Source: Hymenobacter psoromatis (GTDB lineage: Bacteria; Bacteroidota; Bacteroidia; Cytophagales; Hymenobacteraceae). From it: a stretch of 64,000 bases of DNA. The translations under genes were made by a program, and so were the position numbers. The stretch lies in the NCBI RefSeq assembly GCF_020012125.1, contig NZ_JAIFAG010000001.1, forward strand, positions 806,001-870,000, in the 5' to 3' direction. Below the pieces are notes generated by a model. It saw nothing but the letters and a program-made list of their open reading frames with translations. It made no database searches and had not been told where the DNA came from. Of the stretch, positions 32,065 through 41,633 are shown piece by piece. The stretch's first letter is position 1. Every line of letters starts with the position of its first letter.

Positions 32065-34557
32065 CTACCCCCCAAACCCGCCGCCACCGCTCGGGGCCGA
32101 GTCGATGTTGCCAGCCTTGGCTTTGGTGGCCCCGATGAACCAGGTGAAGCCCAGCCAGGCCACGCGCGTTTCGTACTTGTTATAGAGCGAGGTTTGCAGC
32201 TCGGGGGTGGTCAGCTCAGTGCGGCGCACCTGGGTGTTGAGCAGGTCCGAAACGCGCAGCGTGAGGGCGGCGCGCTCGCCGAATAGGCGCTGGCGCAGGG
32301 CCAGGTCGAGGCCGCCGGTGGGCAGCTGCCGGCCCTGGGCCGTGAGCACCGTGGAGCGCACGGTGCCGGTGAGCTGCACATCGAGGCCCTTATGGGGCGT
32401 GAAAGAGTTGGCCAGGCGGGCGGTGCCGGCCAGGGCCGAGCGGTTGGCGGCATCGCCGGCGTTGGTGGCGATTTGCGAGCGGTAGAGCGAGCCGCTGGCC
32501 GACACGCGCCACCACTTCGTCAGGGGCTGAGCCCAGGTCATTTCGAGGCCCAGGTTGGTAGTGCTGCCCAGGTTCAGGAAGGTTTCCTGAGTTACTACCC
32601 CCACGTTGGCAGTGCGGGTAGCCAGGGTATCAATGGTGCGGATGCGCTGAATAGCGTTCTGCGTGAAACGGGCGAAAACCGTGCTCGTGATGCTGGCCCC
32701 GTTCTTCAGATTCAGCTGGTGACCCAGCTCCACATTGTGGCTAAACTCGGGCAGCAGGCCGGGATTGCCCTGGCGGTAGTTGCGCGGGTCCTGGTAGAGC
32801 TGCAAGGGCAGCTGCTGCATAAAGTCGGGCCGGTTCAGCCGCCGGGCGTAGCTGAATTGCAGCCGGCTCTGGCCGGGCTCCTTCGCCAGCTCCTTGGCCA
32901 CCGTGGCCGAGGGGAAAAGGCTGACGTACTGCCGGTTCACCGAGGCACGGCCGTCGGCCAGGCCGCCGTTGAGGAAGGTGGCCTCGGTGCGCAGGCCGCC
33001 CTGGGCGCTCCAGCCGTGGGCCAATTGCTGCGAATAGGTGGCGTAGGCGGCCGGCATCACCTGCACAAAGCTGTAGTCGAACGAGCGCTTATCGTCGCGC
33101 ACAAACTCGGCGTTCGGGTCCAGGCTGATGGGCACCAGCATGGCCGTGCTGCCGGTGTTGCGCAGCACCTGGTTTTTCAGGCCGGCTTCCAACTTACCCT
33201 TGCCATCGGTGCTGGGCAGCGTGTAGTCTACCTGGCCGAAGTAAATCTGGGCCTTCACCTGCTGCTGCTGCTGAAAGCCGGCCGGCGCCGTGCCGCCCGT
33301 CAGCAGCTGGCTCACTGGTAGGTTGGCGTCGATGATGACCGCGCCGGCGTTGGCTGTCAGTTCGCGGTCCTTGTGGGCTTCCCAAGTGCGGCGGTAGCTG
33401 GCCGAGCTCTCCAACACCTTCACCTTTATATCAGCCAGCTCCTGGCCCTGCTGCGTCGTCACGGTCGGGGAGCCCGCCGTTTGCTGGGTCAATAGCTGGT
33501 TGTCGGTTTCGGTCTGGTGCTCCCAGTGCGGCTGCACGCTCACGCTCAGGGTCTGGTCCTTGGGTAGGGTGTAGTCGAGGCCCAGGTTGAGGCTGTGGCT
33601 GCGGTTATGCTGGAGGCCGGTGCCGTTCTGGCCCGTGAGCAGGCTGCTACCGTCGGGCAGCAGCGCCGTTTGCTGGCTGTTCGAGCGGGTGCGGTAAAGC
33701 TGGTCGTTACCGTCGTAGCCCATATTCCAGGTAGCCTTGCCGTGGTGGCGGCTCAGGTTGAGGCTGGGCGAATATTTCTCGCGGGTGCCCACCACCAGGG
33801 CGGCCTGGCCGTTCCAGCCCTCTTTTTTATTTTTCTTGGTGATGATGTTGATGACGCCCGCCCCGCTGGCGTCGTACTTGGCCGAGGGGTTGGTCATCAC
33901 CTCAATCTGCGCAATCTGCGAAGCCGGAATCTGGTCCAGGCGCGGGCCCGGCCCGCCGTTGCTAGTGCCGGCCGGCTTGCCGTCAATGAGAATCGTCAGG
34001 TTGCTGGAGCCGCGCAAACTCACCGTGCCCGTGGCGTCTACGGCCACGGCGGGCACGTTTTCGAGCACGTTCACGGCCGTGCCGCCCACGCTGCTCAGGT
34101 CCTTTTCTACGTTGATAATCGTTTTGCCCAGCTCCTGCTGCACCACGGCCTGCTGGCCCGTCACTTGCACCTCACCCAGTTGCTGGCTGCCGGCGCGCAG
34201 CTTGAGCAGGCCCACCACCACGCTGGTTTGGCCGGGCACTACCCGTACTGCCTGGGCCAGGCTCTGGTAGCCCAGGGCCAGTACCCGCAGCCGGTAAGCA
34301 CCGGCCGGCACTTGGGGCAGGGCAAACGTACCATCCAGCGCCGTTTGGCCGCTGGCTACCAGACTGGTATCGGCAGCTTCAGCGTGGCGCAGCAGCACCG
34401 TAGCAAAGGGCAGCGGCTCGGCCTTGGCCCCGCCATCCACGGCGGTGCCGCTGACGGTGGCACGGGAGGGGGTAGGGGCCGTCTGGGCCGCCATCGTCAG
34501 GGGCAGGCCCAGGGTAGCCAGCAAGAGTAGCGAATTAAGTTGAAAGGCGTAGTTCAT
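32065..34557 (-). CDS. Outer-membrane beta-barrel receptor with carboxypeptidase-regulatory-like domain
   Basis: The product is 830 residues from the ATG at 34555-34557, which gives a standard signal peptide (MNYAFQLNSLLLLATLGLPL, cleavage after MAAQ). A CarboxypepD_reg-like domain follows (SGTAVDGGAKAEPLPFATVLLRHAE to VVVGLLKL, about 30-120). A TonB plug region comes next (GGTAVNVLENVPAVAVDATGTVSLRG, VTNPSAKYDASGAGVINIITKK) and then an OMP_b-brl_3 barrel (FEMTWAQPLTKWWRVSASGSLYRSQ). It should span the outer membrane. The ligand is unknown. It is not paired with a SusD gene. The stop lies just beyond a family C repeat. Confidence 0.87.
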   Translation of the reverse strand: MNYAFQLNSLLLLATLGLPLTMAAQTAPTPSRATVSGTAVDGGAKAEPLPFATVLLRHAEAADTSLVASGQTALDGTFALPQVPAGAYRLRVLALGYQSLAQAVRVVPGQTSVVVGLLKLRAGSQQLGEVQVTGQQAVVQQELGKTIINVEKDLSSVGGTAVNVLENVPAVAVDATGTVSLRGSSNLTILIDGKPAGTSNGGPGPRLDQIPASQIAQIEVMTNPSAKYDASGAGVINIITKKNKKEGWNGQAALVVGTREKYSPSLNLSRHHGKATWNMGYDGNDQLYRTRSNSQQTALLPDGSSLLTGQNGTGLQHNRSHSLNLGLDYTLPKDQTLSVSVQPHWEHQTETDNQLLTQQTAGSPTVTTQQGQELADIKVKVLESSASYRRTWEAHKDRELTANAGAVIIDANLPVSQLLTGGTAPAGFQQQQQVKAQIYFGQVDYTLPSTDGKGKLEAGLKNQVLRNTGSTAMLVPISLDPNAEFVRDDKRSFDYSFVQVMPAAYATYSQQLAHGWSAQGGLRTEATFLNGGLADGRASVNRQYVSLFPSATVAKELAKEPGQSRLQFSYARRLNRPDFMQQLPLQLYQDPRNYRQGNPGLLPEFSHNVELGHQLNLKNGASITSTVFARFTQNAIQRIRTIDTLATRTANVGVVTQETFLNLGSTTNLGLEMTWAQPLTKWWRVSASGSLYRSQIATNAGDAANRSALAGTARLANSFTPHKGLDVQLTGTVRSTVLTAQGRQLPTGGLDLALRQRLFGERAALTLRVSDLLNTQVRRTELTTPELQTSLYNKYETRVAWLGFTWFIGATKAKAGNIDSAPSGGGGFGG

Positions 34558-35256
34558 GGCGCGAAAGCTGAAAAAGGCGTGCAGAAAGGGCATGGCGATT
34601 TCGTTCCCAGCCGGCCGCGGTTCCGGTGGAAAAGAGAAAAGCTGGAACCCGGTGCTGAAGCACGTGGGTAAAAAGAGGGGGTAGGCTGACTAGCGGGCTA
34701 GTCGAGGGGGGTAGGCCGGCAGGGCTTCCGGCGCAACCCAGCGGCCCGGTTGGCGGCTGGTAGCTACCTCGTTGGTGCCGCAGCTAGGCGCGGCCAGGTT
34801 GTAGGTAGTGGGGTGGTACTTGGCTTTTGATAGAACAAACTTACGACAGGTACTTTGTTTAGCATAGTACTATCTCATATTAATTTAAAAAACTACCCTG
34901 ATGGCGTTTAATCGAAGTTTTATAATGAAAATAATTTGCTGGTTCCGGTTGCCTCACCGGTTTTTGACTCCTTACTACCTGCCCCGACTACCGAGTGGCC
35001 GGCCCTAACGTTACCGGCCTTTCCAAAAAATGACAGTTTTTACTCATTCTTCCCCTCAGATGCGCCCTACCCCCTGCGGGTTGCCCAGCGTTCAGCTAAT
35101 GCAACCAACGCAGGTAATTTCGGGGGGTAGGGACCAGTGCTTCTGGATGAGCCGGCTATTTTTGCTCCACTGGGTGGCGCAATGCCGGCCGTTTTCGTTC
35201 GGTTTGCTGTTGCTTCCCCCGCCCCACTCTGATAGGCTCTTTACGTTCGTACTACC
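34558..35256. other. Divergent upstream region between two envelope genes
   Basis: This 700-bp stretch contains no credible gene. On the minus strand TAAGTTTG (plus-strand CAAACTTA, 34836-34843) is an exact -7 box that could drive the receptor gene 280 bp away. A GGGGGTAGG motif occurs three times. The final part, T-rich, leads into the galactanase gene start. Confidence 0.4.
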
Positions 35257-36306
35257 ATGATAAAACGCTTTTTTTGCGCGGCCCTCTTGCTGGGTGCCGC
35301 TAGCTTAGGGGCCCCGGCGGCCTCGGCCCAAAGCTTTGCCAAGGGTGCCGACGTGGGCTGGCTCCAGCAGATGGAAGCCACGGGCTACGTGTTCCACAAC
35401 GAGCAGGGCCAGGCCCAGGACTGCCTGGCGATTCTCAAGGCCCAGGGCATCAATTCCATCCGGCTGCGGGTGTTCGTTAACCCCTCCGCCGATAAAGCCA
35501 GCGGTCACTGCAGCCCCGCCGAAGTGACGGCGATGGCCAAACGCGCCGCCGACCAGGGCTTCCGGGTCATGATTGACTTTCACTACAGTGATACCTGGGC
35601 CGACCCCGGCAAGCAGGCCAAGCCCGCCGCCTGGGCCAGCCACTCCTTCCCGCAGCTGCTGACCGATGTGTACGACCACACCTTCAGCACGATGACGATG
35701 CTGAAAGCCGCCGGCGTCACGCCCGAGTGGGTGCAGGTGGGCAATGAAATTCCGGGCGGGATACTCTGGCCCGAGGGCAGCGCCAAAAACTTCGCGCAGC
35801 TCGCCCAGCTCATCAACAAGGGCTACGAGGCGGTGAAGGCCGTGAGCCCCACCTCCAAAGTAATTGTGCATCTCGACCGCGGCAACAACAATGAGATGTA
35901 CCGCTGGTTTTTTGACAACCTCACCAAAGACGGCGGCAAGTTCGACGTCATCGGCATGTCATATTATCCCTTCTGGCTCAAGCAGGACTACACGGCCTCC
36001 ATCGCCAGCCTGCGCGCCAACCTGCTCGATATGGTGGCCCGCTACCCCGGCAAGGAAGTAGTGGTGGCCGAAGTGGGCAACGACTACACAAAAGTGCAAA
36101 ACACCTACGATATGCTGGTGGCCACCCAGCAAGCCGTGCGCGCCGTGCCGCAAGGCAAGGGCTTAGGCGTATTTTACTGGGAGCCCGAGGGCGCCAAAAG
36201 CTGGAGCGGCTACCAGCTCAACGCTTGGACCGACGATGGCAAGCCCTCGCCCGCGCTCAAAGCCTTCCGGGATGGCGCGGTAGCACCCGCCAAAAAAGCC
36301 AAGTAA
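35257..36306 (+). CDS. GH53 arabinogalactan endo-beta-1,4-galactanase
   Basis: This 349-residue secreted hydrolase has a signal peptide (MIKRFFCAALLLGAASLGAP, cleavage near ASAQS). The body follows the GH53 pattern: FAKGADVGWLQQMEATGYVF near the start, GINSIRLRVFVNP, VMIDFHYSDTWADPGKQ, the acid/base E164 in VQVGNEIPGGILWP, and the nucleophile E272 in VVVAEVGNDY. Members cleave beta-1,4-galactan side chains of pectin. It is alone, without a SusCD pair or other pectin genes in the window. The family assignment is firm; the natural substrate is inferred. Confidence 0.93.
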   Translation: MIKRFFCAALLLGAASLGAPAASAQSFAKGADVGWLQQMEATGYVFHNEQGQAQDCLAILKAQGINSIRLRVFVNPSADKASGHCSPAEVTAMAKRAADQGFRVMIDFHYSDTWADPGKQAKPAAWASHSFPQLLTDVYDHTFSTMTMLKAAGVTPEWVQVGNEIPGGILWPEGSAKNFAQLAQLINKGYEAVKAVSPTSKVIVHLDRGNNNEMYRWFFDNLTKDGGKFDVIGMSYYPFWLKQDYTASIASLRANLLDMVARYPGKEVVVAEVGNDYTKVQNTYDMLVATQQAVRAVPQGKGLGVFYWEPEGAKSWSGYQLNAWTDDGKPSPALKAFRDGAVAPAKKAK

Positions 36307-36352
36307 CTAAGGAGCTGGTAATTCTGAAGCTGTTAAGGAAGAAACCAGCAAT

Positions 36353-36409
36353 CCAGAAAGCCGTCATGCTCATCTAGCGTCCGCTTGTTGAAGCATAACG
36401 GCTTTCTGG
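36353..36409. repeat. Hairpin containing a half family C repeat
   Basis: CCAGAAAGCCGT at 36353-36364 pairs perfectly with ACGGCTTTCTGG at 36398-36409. The loop (36362-36396) is a single arm of family C (GTCATGCTCATCTAGCGTCC onwards), about 85% identical to copy 1. It may be a solo remnant or a terminator for the galactanase gene. Confidence 0.65.
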
Positions 36410-36672
36410 GTTGCTTATTTCTTGCGCAGACTACTTCGCACGAGAGTAACTGATTGACCCAGTATACTGCTCTTGGGCGTTGAGGGCAGAATAATTGGGG
36501 AGATGTCTGAATCGCTAGTGAAATTATTCGCTGCCCAAAGAATTGATACTAAGTTGGAAATACTAAATGATTGTTTTTAATCACCAATTCTTCATTTTAT
36601 AATTTGCTGATGAAGCCTGTTGTTAATTAGACACATTCTACATTTGCATCTGTTTAGAAAAATTCCAAATAG
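36410..36672. promoter_or_regulatory. AT-rich upstream region of the iron operon
   Basis: This AT-rich stretch ends with TACATTTG at 36639-36646, an exact Bacteroidota -7 box, 26 nt before the receptor ATG. A TTG at 36620-36622 lies 16 nt upstream, a little closer than usual. Iron control through Fur is expected for this operon, but I could not find a convincing Fur box by eye. Confidence 0.5.
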
Positions 36673-38883
36673 ATGCGCCTGCTTACTCGCCTCACTTTTT
36701 CCCTAGCCGCCGCCAGTTTGCCGCTGGCGGCGCTGGCCCAAAACCAACCCACCACGCAAAGCCTCGATGAGGTACGTGTCCTGGGCCTAAAATCCAAAAA
36801 TGGCCTCGGCAACCTGGGCGAGGTTGGCGGGGCCGTCATTTATGCCGGCAAGAAAACGGAGGTGCTGGTGCTCGACTCGCTCGACGCCAACACGGCCCAA
36901 AACAACCCGCGCCAGATTCTGGGCCGCATTCCGGGCATGAACTTCTCCGAAACGGAGGGCGCGGGCTTCCCCAGCAACGGCGTGGGCCTGCGCGGCCTCA
37001 ACCCCGTGCAGAGCGTGGAAATGAACGTGCGCCAAAACGGCTACAACATCACGGCCGACATCTACGGCTACCCCGAAACCTACTACCAGCCCGCCCTGGA
37101 GGCCGTGGAGCGCATTGAGGTGGTGCGCGGGGCGGCCTCGCTGCAATTCGGGCCGCAGTTTGGCGGCGTCATCAACTACGTAATGCGCCAGGGGCCCACC
37201 GATAAGCCGCTGGAGTTTACGCTGCGCCAAACGGGCGGCTCGTTTGGGCTGGCCAACACGTTTGTGAGCATCGGCGGGCAGGTGGGCAAGCTCAATTACT
37301 ACGCCTACGGCCAGTATCGGCGGCAGGAGGGCTGGCGGCCCAACTCGGCCGTGAGCCAGGTAACGGCCTACGCCGGCCTGCGCTACCAGGCTACCGATAA
37401 GCTCAAAATCGGCCTCGAATACTCGCTGCTGCGCAACAAGATTCAGATGTCGGGCGGCCTCACCGACTCGCTCTTCAACGCCAATGCGCGCCAGAGCACG
37501 CGGGCCCGCAACTGGCTCACCAGCCCCTGGAACGTACTCACGGCTACCCTCGACTACCGAATTTCCGACAAAAGCCTGCTTACATTTAAGAGCGCCGGCA
37601 CGCTGAGCAGCCGCTCGCTGGTGTGGCGCAACGAGGACGGCGGCCCTGCCATTCCCGATACCATCGACCGGGCTACGCGCCAGTACGTGCCCCGCGAGGT
37701 AGAGCACGAGTATTTTCACAGCCTCACCAACGAGCTGCGCCTGCGCACTGACTACCAGTTGTTTGGCCTTGACAACACGCTGGCCGTGGGGGCGCGCTAC
37801 TTCGTGGGCAGCATGCACCGGCAGGAGGGCGGCCCCGGCTCCACGGGCTCCGACTTCGACCTGGGCCTCTACGGTGGTGATTTTGAGAATGATTTAGTTT
37901 TTAATACTCAGAACTTCGCGCCCTTCGTGGAGACGGTGCTGCGCTTTGGCTCGCGGTTTTCGCTCACGCCGGGCTTTCGGTTTGAGTACCTGCGCAATAC
38001 CGCCCAGGGCTACCAAACGGTAGATAGCGGCGATATCATCACCACCAACGAGGTTCGGAACCGCACCTTCGCCCTGGGGGGGGTAGGGGCCCAGCTGAAC
38101 GCCACCGGCAGCACGAGCTTCTACGCCAATTTTTCGCAGGCCTACCGGCCGGTCGATTATTCGTCGCTCACGCCCTTCGGCGTCACCTCGCGCATCGACC
38201 CCAATCTGCACGACAGCAAGGGCTACAATGCCGACCTGGGCTACCGCGGCACGGTGCAGGAGTGGCTGAACTTCGACGTGGGTGTGTTTTTGCTGCGCTA
38301 CAACCAGCGCATCGGCTTGGTGTCGGCCGTTGACCCGGTGACGGGCAACGGCTACCAGATTCGCACCAACGTGGCCGACTCGGAGCACAAAGGCGTGGAG
38401 AGCTACGTCGAAATCAGCCCGCTTAAAGCGCTGGCTCCCAACTCCAAGCACCGGCTCAGCGCGTTCAATTCCTACGCCTACGTGAACGCCAGGTACGTGA
38501 CCGGCGAGTTTAGCGGCAACCAGGTAGAGTACGCCCCCAACAACATCGACCGCGTGGGCCTCACCTACGGCTACGGGCCGTTCTCGGTCACGGGCCAGTA
38601 TAGCTACACCAGCCACTCGTTTGGCGACGCCAACAATACGAAGTACCGCGCCAACTTCACCCCCGACGAGGCCAACGCCTACGCCATTGTGGGCGAGGTG
38701 CCCGCCTACCACGTCTGGGACGTGTCGGCCACCTACCACTTTCGGCAGTTTGACCTGAAGGGCGGCGTGAATAACCTGACCGACAGCCGCTACTTCACCC
38801 GCCGCACCGACGAGTATCCGGGGCCGGGCATTATTCCGGCCATCGGGCGCAGCTTTTATGCCACGCTGGTAGCGAAGTTTTGA
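36673..38883 (+). CDS. TonB-dependent siderophore/iron receptor (FecA-like)
   Basis: This 736-residue outer-membrane receptor has a signal peptide (MRLLTRLTFSLAAASLPLAA, cleavage near LAQNQ). The plug domain runs to about residue 170 with NPRQILGRIPGMNFSETEGAGFPSNGVGLRGLNP, MNVRQNGYNITADIYGYPETYYQP and VERIEVVRGAASLQFGPQFGGVINYVMRQG, which are FecA/iron-dicitrate-like. The barrel ends with the expected aromatic strand (FYATLVAKF). It is followed within 35 bp by an imelysin gene and then a di-heme oxidoreductase gene. Together they form an iron-uptake operon. The ligand (ferric citrate, another siderophore or a metal) is not determined. Confidence 0.93.
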   Translation: MRLLTRLTFSLAAASLPLAALAQNQPTTQSLDEVRVLGLKSKNGLGNLGEVGGAVIYAGKKTEVLVLDSLDANTAQNNPRQILGRIPGMNFSETEGAGFPSNGVGLRGLNPVQSVEMNVRQNGYNITADIYGYPETYYQPALEAVERIEVVRGAASLQFGPQFGGVINYVMRQGPTDKPLEFTLRQTGGSFGLANTFVSIGGQVGKLNYYAYGQYRRQEGWRPNSAVSQVTAYAGLRYQATDKLKIGLEYSLLRNKIQMSGGLTDSLFNANARQSTRARNWLTSPWNVLTATLDYRISDKSLLTFKSAGTLSSRSLVWRNEDGGPAIPDTIDRATRQYVPREVEHEYFHSLTNELRLRTDYQLFGLDNTLAVGARYFVGSMHRQEGGPGSTGSDFDLGLYGGDFENDLVFNTQNFAPFVETVLRFGSRFSLTPGFRFEYLRNTAQGYQTVDSGDIITTNEVRNRTFALGGVGAQLNATGSTSFYANFSQAYRPVDYSSLTPFGVTSRIDPNLHDSKGYNADLGYRGTVQEWLNFDVGVFLLRYNQRIGLVSAVDPVTGNGYQIRTNVADSEHKGVESYVEISPLKALAPNSKHRLSAFNSYAYVNARYVTGEFSGNQVEYAPNNIDRVGLTYGYGPFSVTGQYSYTSHSFGDANNTKYRANFTPDEANAYAIVGEVPAYHVWDVSATYHFRQFDLKGGVNNLTDSRYFTRRTDEYPGPGIIPAIGRSFYATLVAKF

Positions 38884-38917
38884 TAAAATAGACCACAACG
38901 AATTAACAAACAACGCT

Positions 38918-40000
38918 ATGTCTACTAGTATCAAGCTCACTGCCGCCGCGCTCCTGCTCCTCGCCACCGCGTGCGGCAAAGACATTATTGAGCCGCAGAA
39001 CGCTACTACCGGCTACTCGGGCTACAACGCGACCGCCCTGCTGGCCAACGAGGCCAATACCGTCATTCTGAGCAATTACCAGGATGTTGATACCCAGGCC
39101 GCCGCGCTACAAGCGGCCATCCAGGCGTTTGCAGCCGCGCCCACCGCTGCTACCCTCGACGCGGCCCGCGCCGCCTACCGCGCCGCCCGCGCGCCCTGGG
39201 AATCCACCGAGGCCTTCGCGTTTGGCCCCGTGAGCACCCAGCTGCTCGACGACCGCATCGACACCTGGCCCCTCAACGAAACCGACCTGGCCGCCTTGCT
39301 GGCCGGCCCTACCCCCCTCACCACCACCTACCTGCGCACGCTCGATGGCGGGCTGCAAGGCTACCATCCCATTGAGTTTCTGCTGTTTGGTACAAACAAC
39401 GATAAGCCGCTGGGCGCCTTCACGGCCCGCGAGCTGGAGTTTCTGAATGCTTCGGGCCAAAACCTGCACCAGGGCACGGGCCAGCTGCTCACGGCCTGGC
39501 AGGCCACGGGCGGCCGCTACGCCAATACCCTGGCCACGGCCGGCCCCGGCAATGCCACCTACGCCAGCCAGAAAGCCGCCCTGCAAGACCTGCTCGGCGG
39601 CATGCAGGATGCCATTGATGAGCTGGGCAACAGCAAGATAGAGCGGCCCGTCGCCAGTGGCAGCCCGCAGTACGTGGAAGCCCGCTACAGCGACAATTCT
39701 AAGGCGGAATTCCTGAAAAACGTGCAGGGCGTGGAGAGCATCTACCTGGGGCGCTACGGGGCCAACGGCCCCGGCAACGGCATCGGCCTCAGCGACTTGG
39801 TGAAGCAGCGCAACCCCAACGCCGATACCAAGCTGAAGGCGCAGTTTGTGGCGGCTGAGAATGCCATCCAGGCCATTCCGGGCACTTTCGACCAGGCCAT
39901 TACCCAAAATACCCAGGCCGTGCGCAACGCCCAGGCCGCCGTGCGCGCCTGCCAGGTGCTCATCGACGGGGCCGTGGCCACGGCCGTGAACGGTTTGTAA
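38918..40000 (+). CDS. Imelysin-family iron-binding lipoprotein
   Basis: The product is 360 residues with a lipoprotein signal peptide (MSTSIKLTAAALLLLATACG, lipobox ATAC-G). The hallmark GxHxxE motif is G148-Y-H150-P-I-E153. The body is helical with two repeated bundles, as in imelysin (IrpA/EfeO-like) proteins, which bind iron or haem at the cell surface. It is 34 bp after the receptor gene and 60 bp before the di-heme oxidoreductase gene. The operon context supports a role in extracellular iron capture or transfer to the receptor. Confidence 0.92.
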   Translation: MSTSIKLTAAALLLLATACGKDIIEPQNATTGYSGYNATALLANEANTVILSNYQDVDTQAAALQAAIQAFAAAPTAATLDAARAAYRAARAPWESTEAFAFGPVSTQLLDDRIDTWPLNETDLAALLAGPTPLTTTYLRTLDGGLQGYHPIEFLLFGTNNDKPLGAFTARELEFLNASGQNLHQGTGQLLTAWQATGGRYANTLATAGPGNATYASQKAALQDLLGGMQDAIDELGNSKIERPVASGSPQYVEARYSDNSKAEFLKNVQGVESIYLGRYGANGPGNGIGLSDLVKQRNPNADTKLKAQFVAAENAIQAIPGTFDQAITQNTQAVRNAQAAVRACQVLIDGAVATAVNGL

Positions 40001-40060
40001 CTCGCTGCTACACCGACCTGCTGTTGGGGTTTGGTAAAAATAAGTATTTATTCTACAGAG

Positions 40061-41443
40061 ATGAAAATAGCTACTCATTTGCTTGCCGCCGCTTGCCTGG
40101 TGGGGCTGGCCGCTTGCGCTACTTCGGCGGGCGATGCCGTGGCACCCAGCACTTCCACCGATGATGTGGCCGCCGGGGGCACCCAAACCGTGAGCATCGC
40201 CGGTAGTACGGCCTTCGGCTCGCCGTTTCCGAGCCTGACGGGGACCAACCTGCAAAAGCACAAGGACGGCGACGCCGATTTTGAGCGCCACTTCGTGACG
40301 GCCGACGGGCTGGGGCCGCTTTTCATCAACCCCAACTGCACGGCTTGCCACGTCAACGACGGGCGCGGCGCAGTGCCCATCGACGACCCCAGCAGCGTGC
40401 AAATGCTGTTTCGGCTCAGCCAGGCCGGCCAGGATGCGCACGGCGGGCCGCTGCCAGTGGCCGGCTTTGGCGACCAGCTTCAGACGCGCGGCATCGTTGG
40501 CACCACGCCCGAGGGTAGCCTGAGCATCAGCTACGTAGAGGCTATTAAAAAGCTGGCCGACGGCACCAGCATGAGCCTGCGCCAGCCCAGCTACGCCGTG
40601 GCCACACCCTACATGGCTATGCCTGCGGGCCTGCTGCTGTCGGCCAGGGTAGCCCCGCCGGTAGTTGGCCTGGGCTTGCTGGAGGCTGTGAACGAGGTCG
40701 ATATCGTGGCCAACGCCGATGAGAACGACGCCAACGGCGACGGCATTTCGGGCCGGCCCAACTACGTGTGGGACGTGGCCAGCCAAACGACCGTGCTCGG
40801 CCGCTTTGGCTGGAAGGCCAACCAGCCTACCATTCGCCAGCAAGTGGGGGCTGCTTACAATGGTGATATGGGCATCACCACCAGCCTCTTCCCGCTGGAG
40901 CCCGCCGCCGGCCAGAGCCAGGCCGGCAACCAGCCGCCCGCGGCCGGAACCTCCTTCGACCTGCCCGATACCGAGTTTGAGAGCGTGGCCTTCTACGTGC
41001 GAACCCTGGCCGTGCCCGCCCGCCGCAACGTAAAAGATGCCCAGGTGCTGGCCGGCAAAACCTTGTTTGTGAGCGCTAAGTGCGCGAGCTGCCACCTGCC
41101 CGTGCTGCGTACCAGCGCTACCCCCGGCCTGCCCGCCGAAACTGCCAACCAAACCATCGCGCCCTACACCGACCTCTTGCTGCACGACATGGGCCCCGCC
41201 CTGGCCGACAATCGGCCCGACTTCAGGGCCACCGGCCAGGAGTGGCGCACCCCGCCGCTGTGGGGCCTGGGCCTGAGCGAAGTCGTGAACGGCCACAGCT
41301 CCTTTTTGCACGATGGCCGCGCCCGCGGTGTGCTCGAAGCTATTATGTGGCACGGCGGCGAAGCCCAGCAGTCGGCCGACGCCGTGAGCCAGATGAGCGC
41401 CCCCGACCGCGCCGCCCTGCTGGCGTTTATGAAGTCGCTGTAA
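40061..41443 (+). CDS. Di-heme oxidoreductase family (DUF1111/DHOR) lipoprotein
   Basis: This 460-residue protein, read from the ATG at 40061, has a lipoprotein signal peptide (MKIATHLLAAACLVGLAACA). It has two c-type haem motifs, C93-TAC-H and C341-ASC-H, as expected for DHOR proteins related to di-haem peroxidases. Other family marks are LGPLFINPNCTACHVNDGRGA and RTPPLWGLGLSEVVNGHSSFLHDGRARGVLEAIMWHGGEA. It follows imelysin in the iron operon, where it may change the redox state of iron at the cell surface. That role is inferred from context. An earlier ATG at 40031 gives no signal peptide at its start, so 40061 is preferred. Confidence 0.92.
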   Translation: MKIATHLLAAACLVGLAACATSAGDAVAPSTSTDDVAAGGTQTVSIAGSTAFGSPFPSLTGTNLQKHKDGDADFERHFVTADGLGPLFINPNCTACHVNDGRGAVPIDDPSSVQMLFRLSQAGQDAHGGPLPVAGFGDQLQTRGIVGTTPEGSLSISYVEAIKKLADGTSMSLRQPSYAVATPYMAMPAGLLLSARVAPPVVGLGLLEAVNEVDIVANADENDANGDGISGRPNYVWDVASQTTVLGRFGWKANQPTIRQQVGAAYNGDMGITTSLFPLEPAAGQSQAGNQPPAAGTSFDLPDTEFESVAFYVRTLAVPARRNVKDAQVLAGKTLFVSAKCASCHLPVLRTSATPGLPAETANQTIAPYTDLLLHDMGPALADNRPDFRATGQEWRTPPLWGLGLSEVVNGHSSFLHDGRARGVLEAIMWHGGEAQQSADAVSQMSAPDRAALLAFMKSL

Positions 41444-41512
41444 CTAGCTAAACAGTAGCAGGGTTGTGTGAGCGCACTGCTTCGCTGGACAGGAAGCAAC
41501 CCGCCGTGCCCC

Positions 41513-41569
41513 TAGGCCGCCGGCTGGCCGTATCGCATCAGGAAAACCAGTAGTTGGGTAACTACCATG
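41513..41569 (-). pseudogene. 3' fragment duplicated from the 42942 gene
   Basis: On the minus strand this short piece reads MVVTQLLVFLMRYGQPAA and stop. The intact gene at 42942-43574 ends in ATQLLVFLTKYGQPAA and stop, in the same strand, with similar flanking DNA (CCGGCTGGCCGTAT). The fragment is thus a degenerate copy of the end of that gene, left downstream of the TPR gene. This suggests an ancient tandem duplication with loss of most of the second copy. Confidence 0.65.
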
Positions 41570-41633
41570 CGCACGAGCCGCTTGCCATCGCGGGGCCTTT
41601 GGCAGTTAGCAAAAGGCATAACGGCCAGATGCT

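Noticed and set aside
36787..38985. Long minus-strand frames opposite the TonB receptor
   Set aside because: Both are mirror frames of a well-supported receptor gene and lack any family pattern.
39107..41353. 748-residue open frame on the minus strand opposite imelysin and DHOR
   Set aside because: It lies opposite two strongly supported plus-strand genes. GC-rich codon use leaves the opposite strand open by chance, and its protein has no family features.
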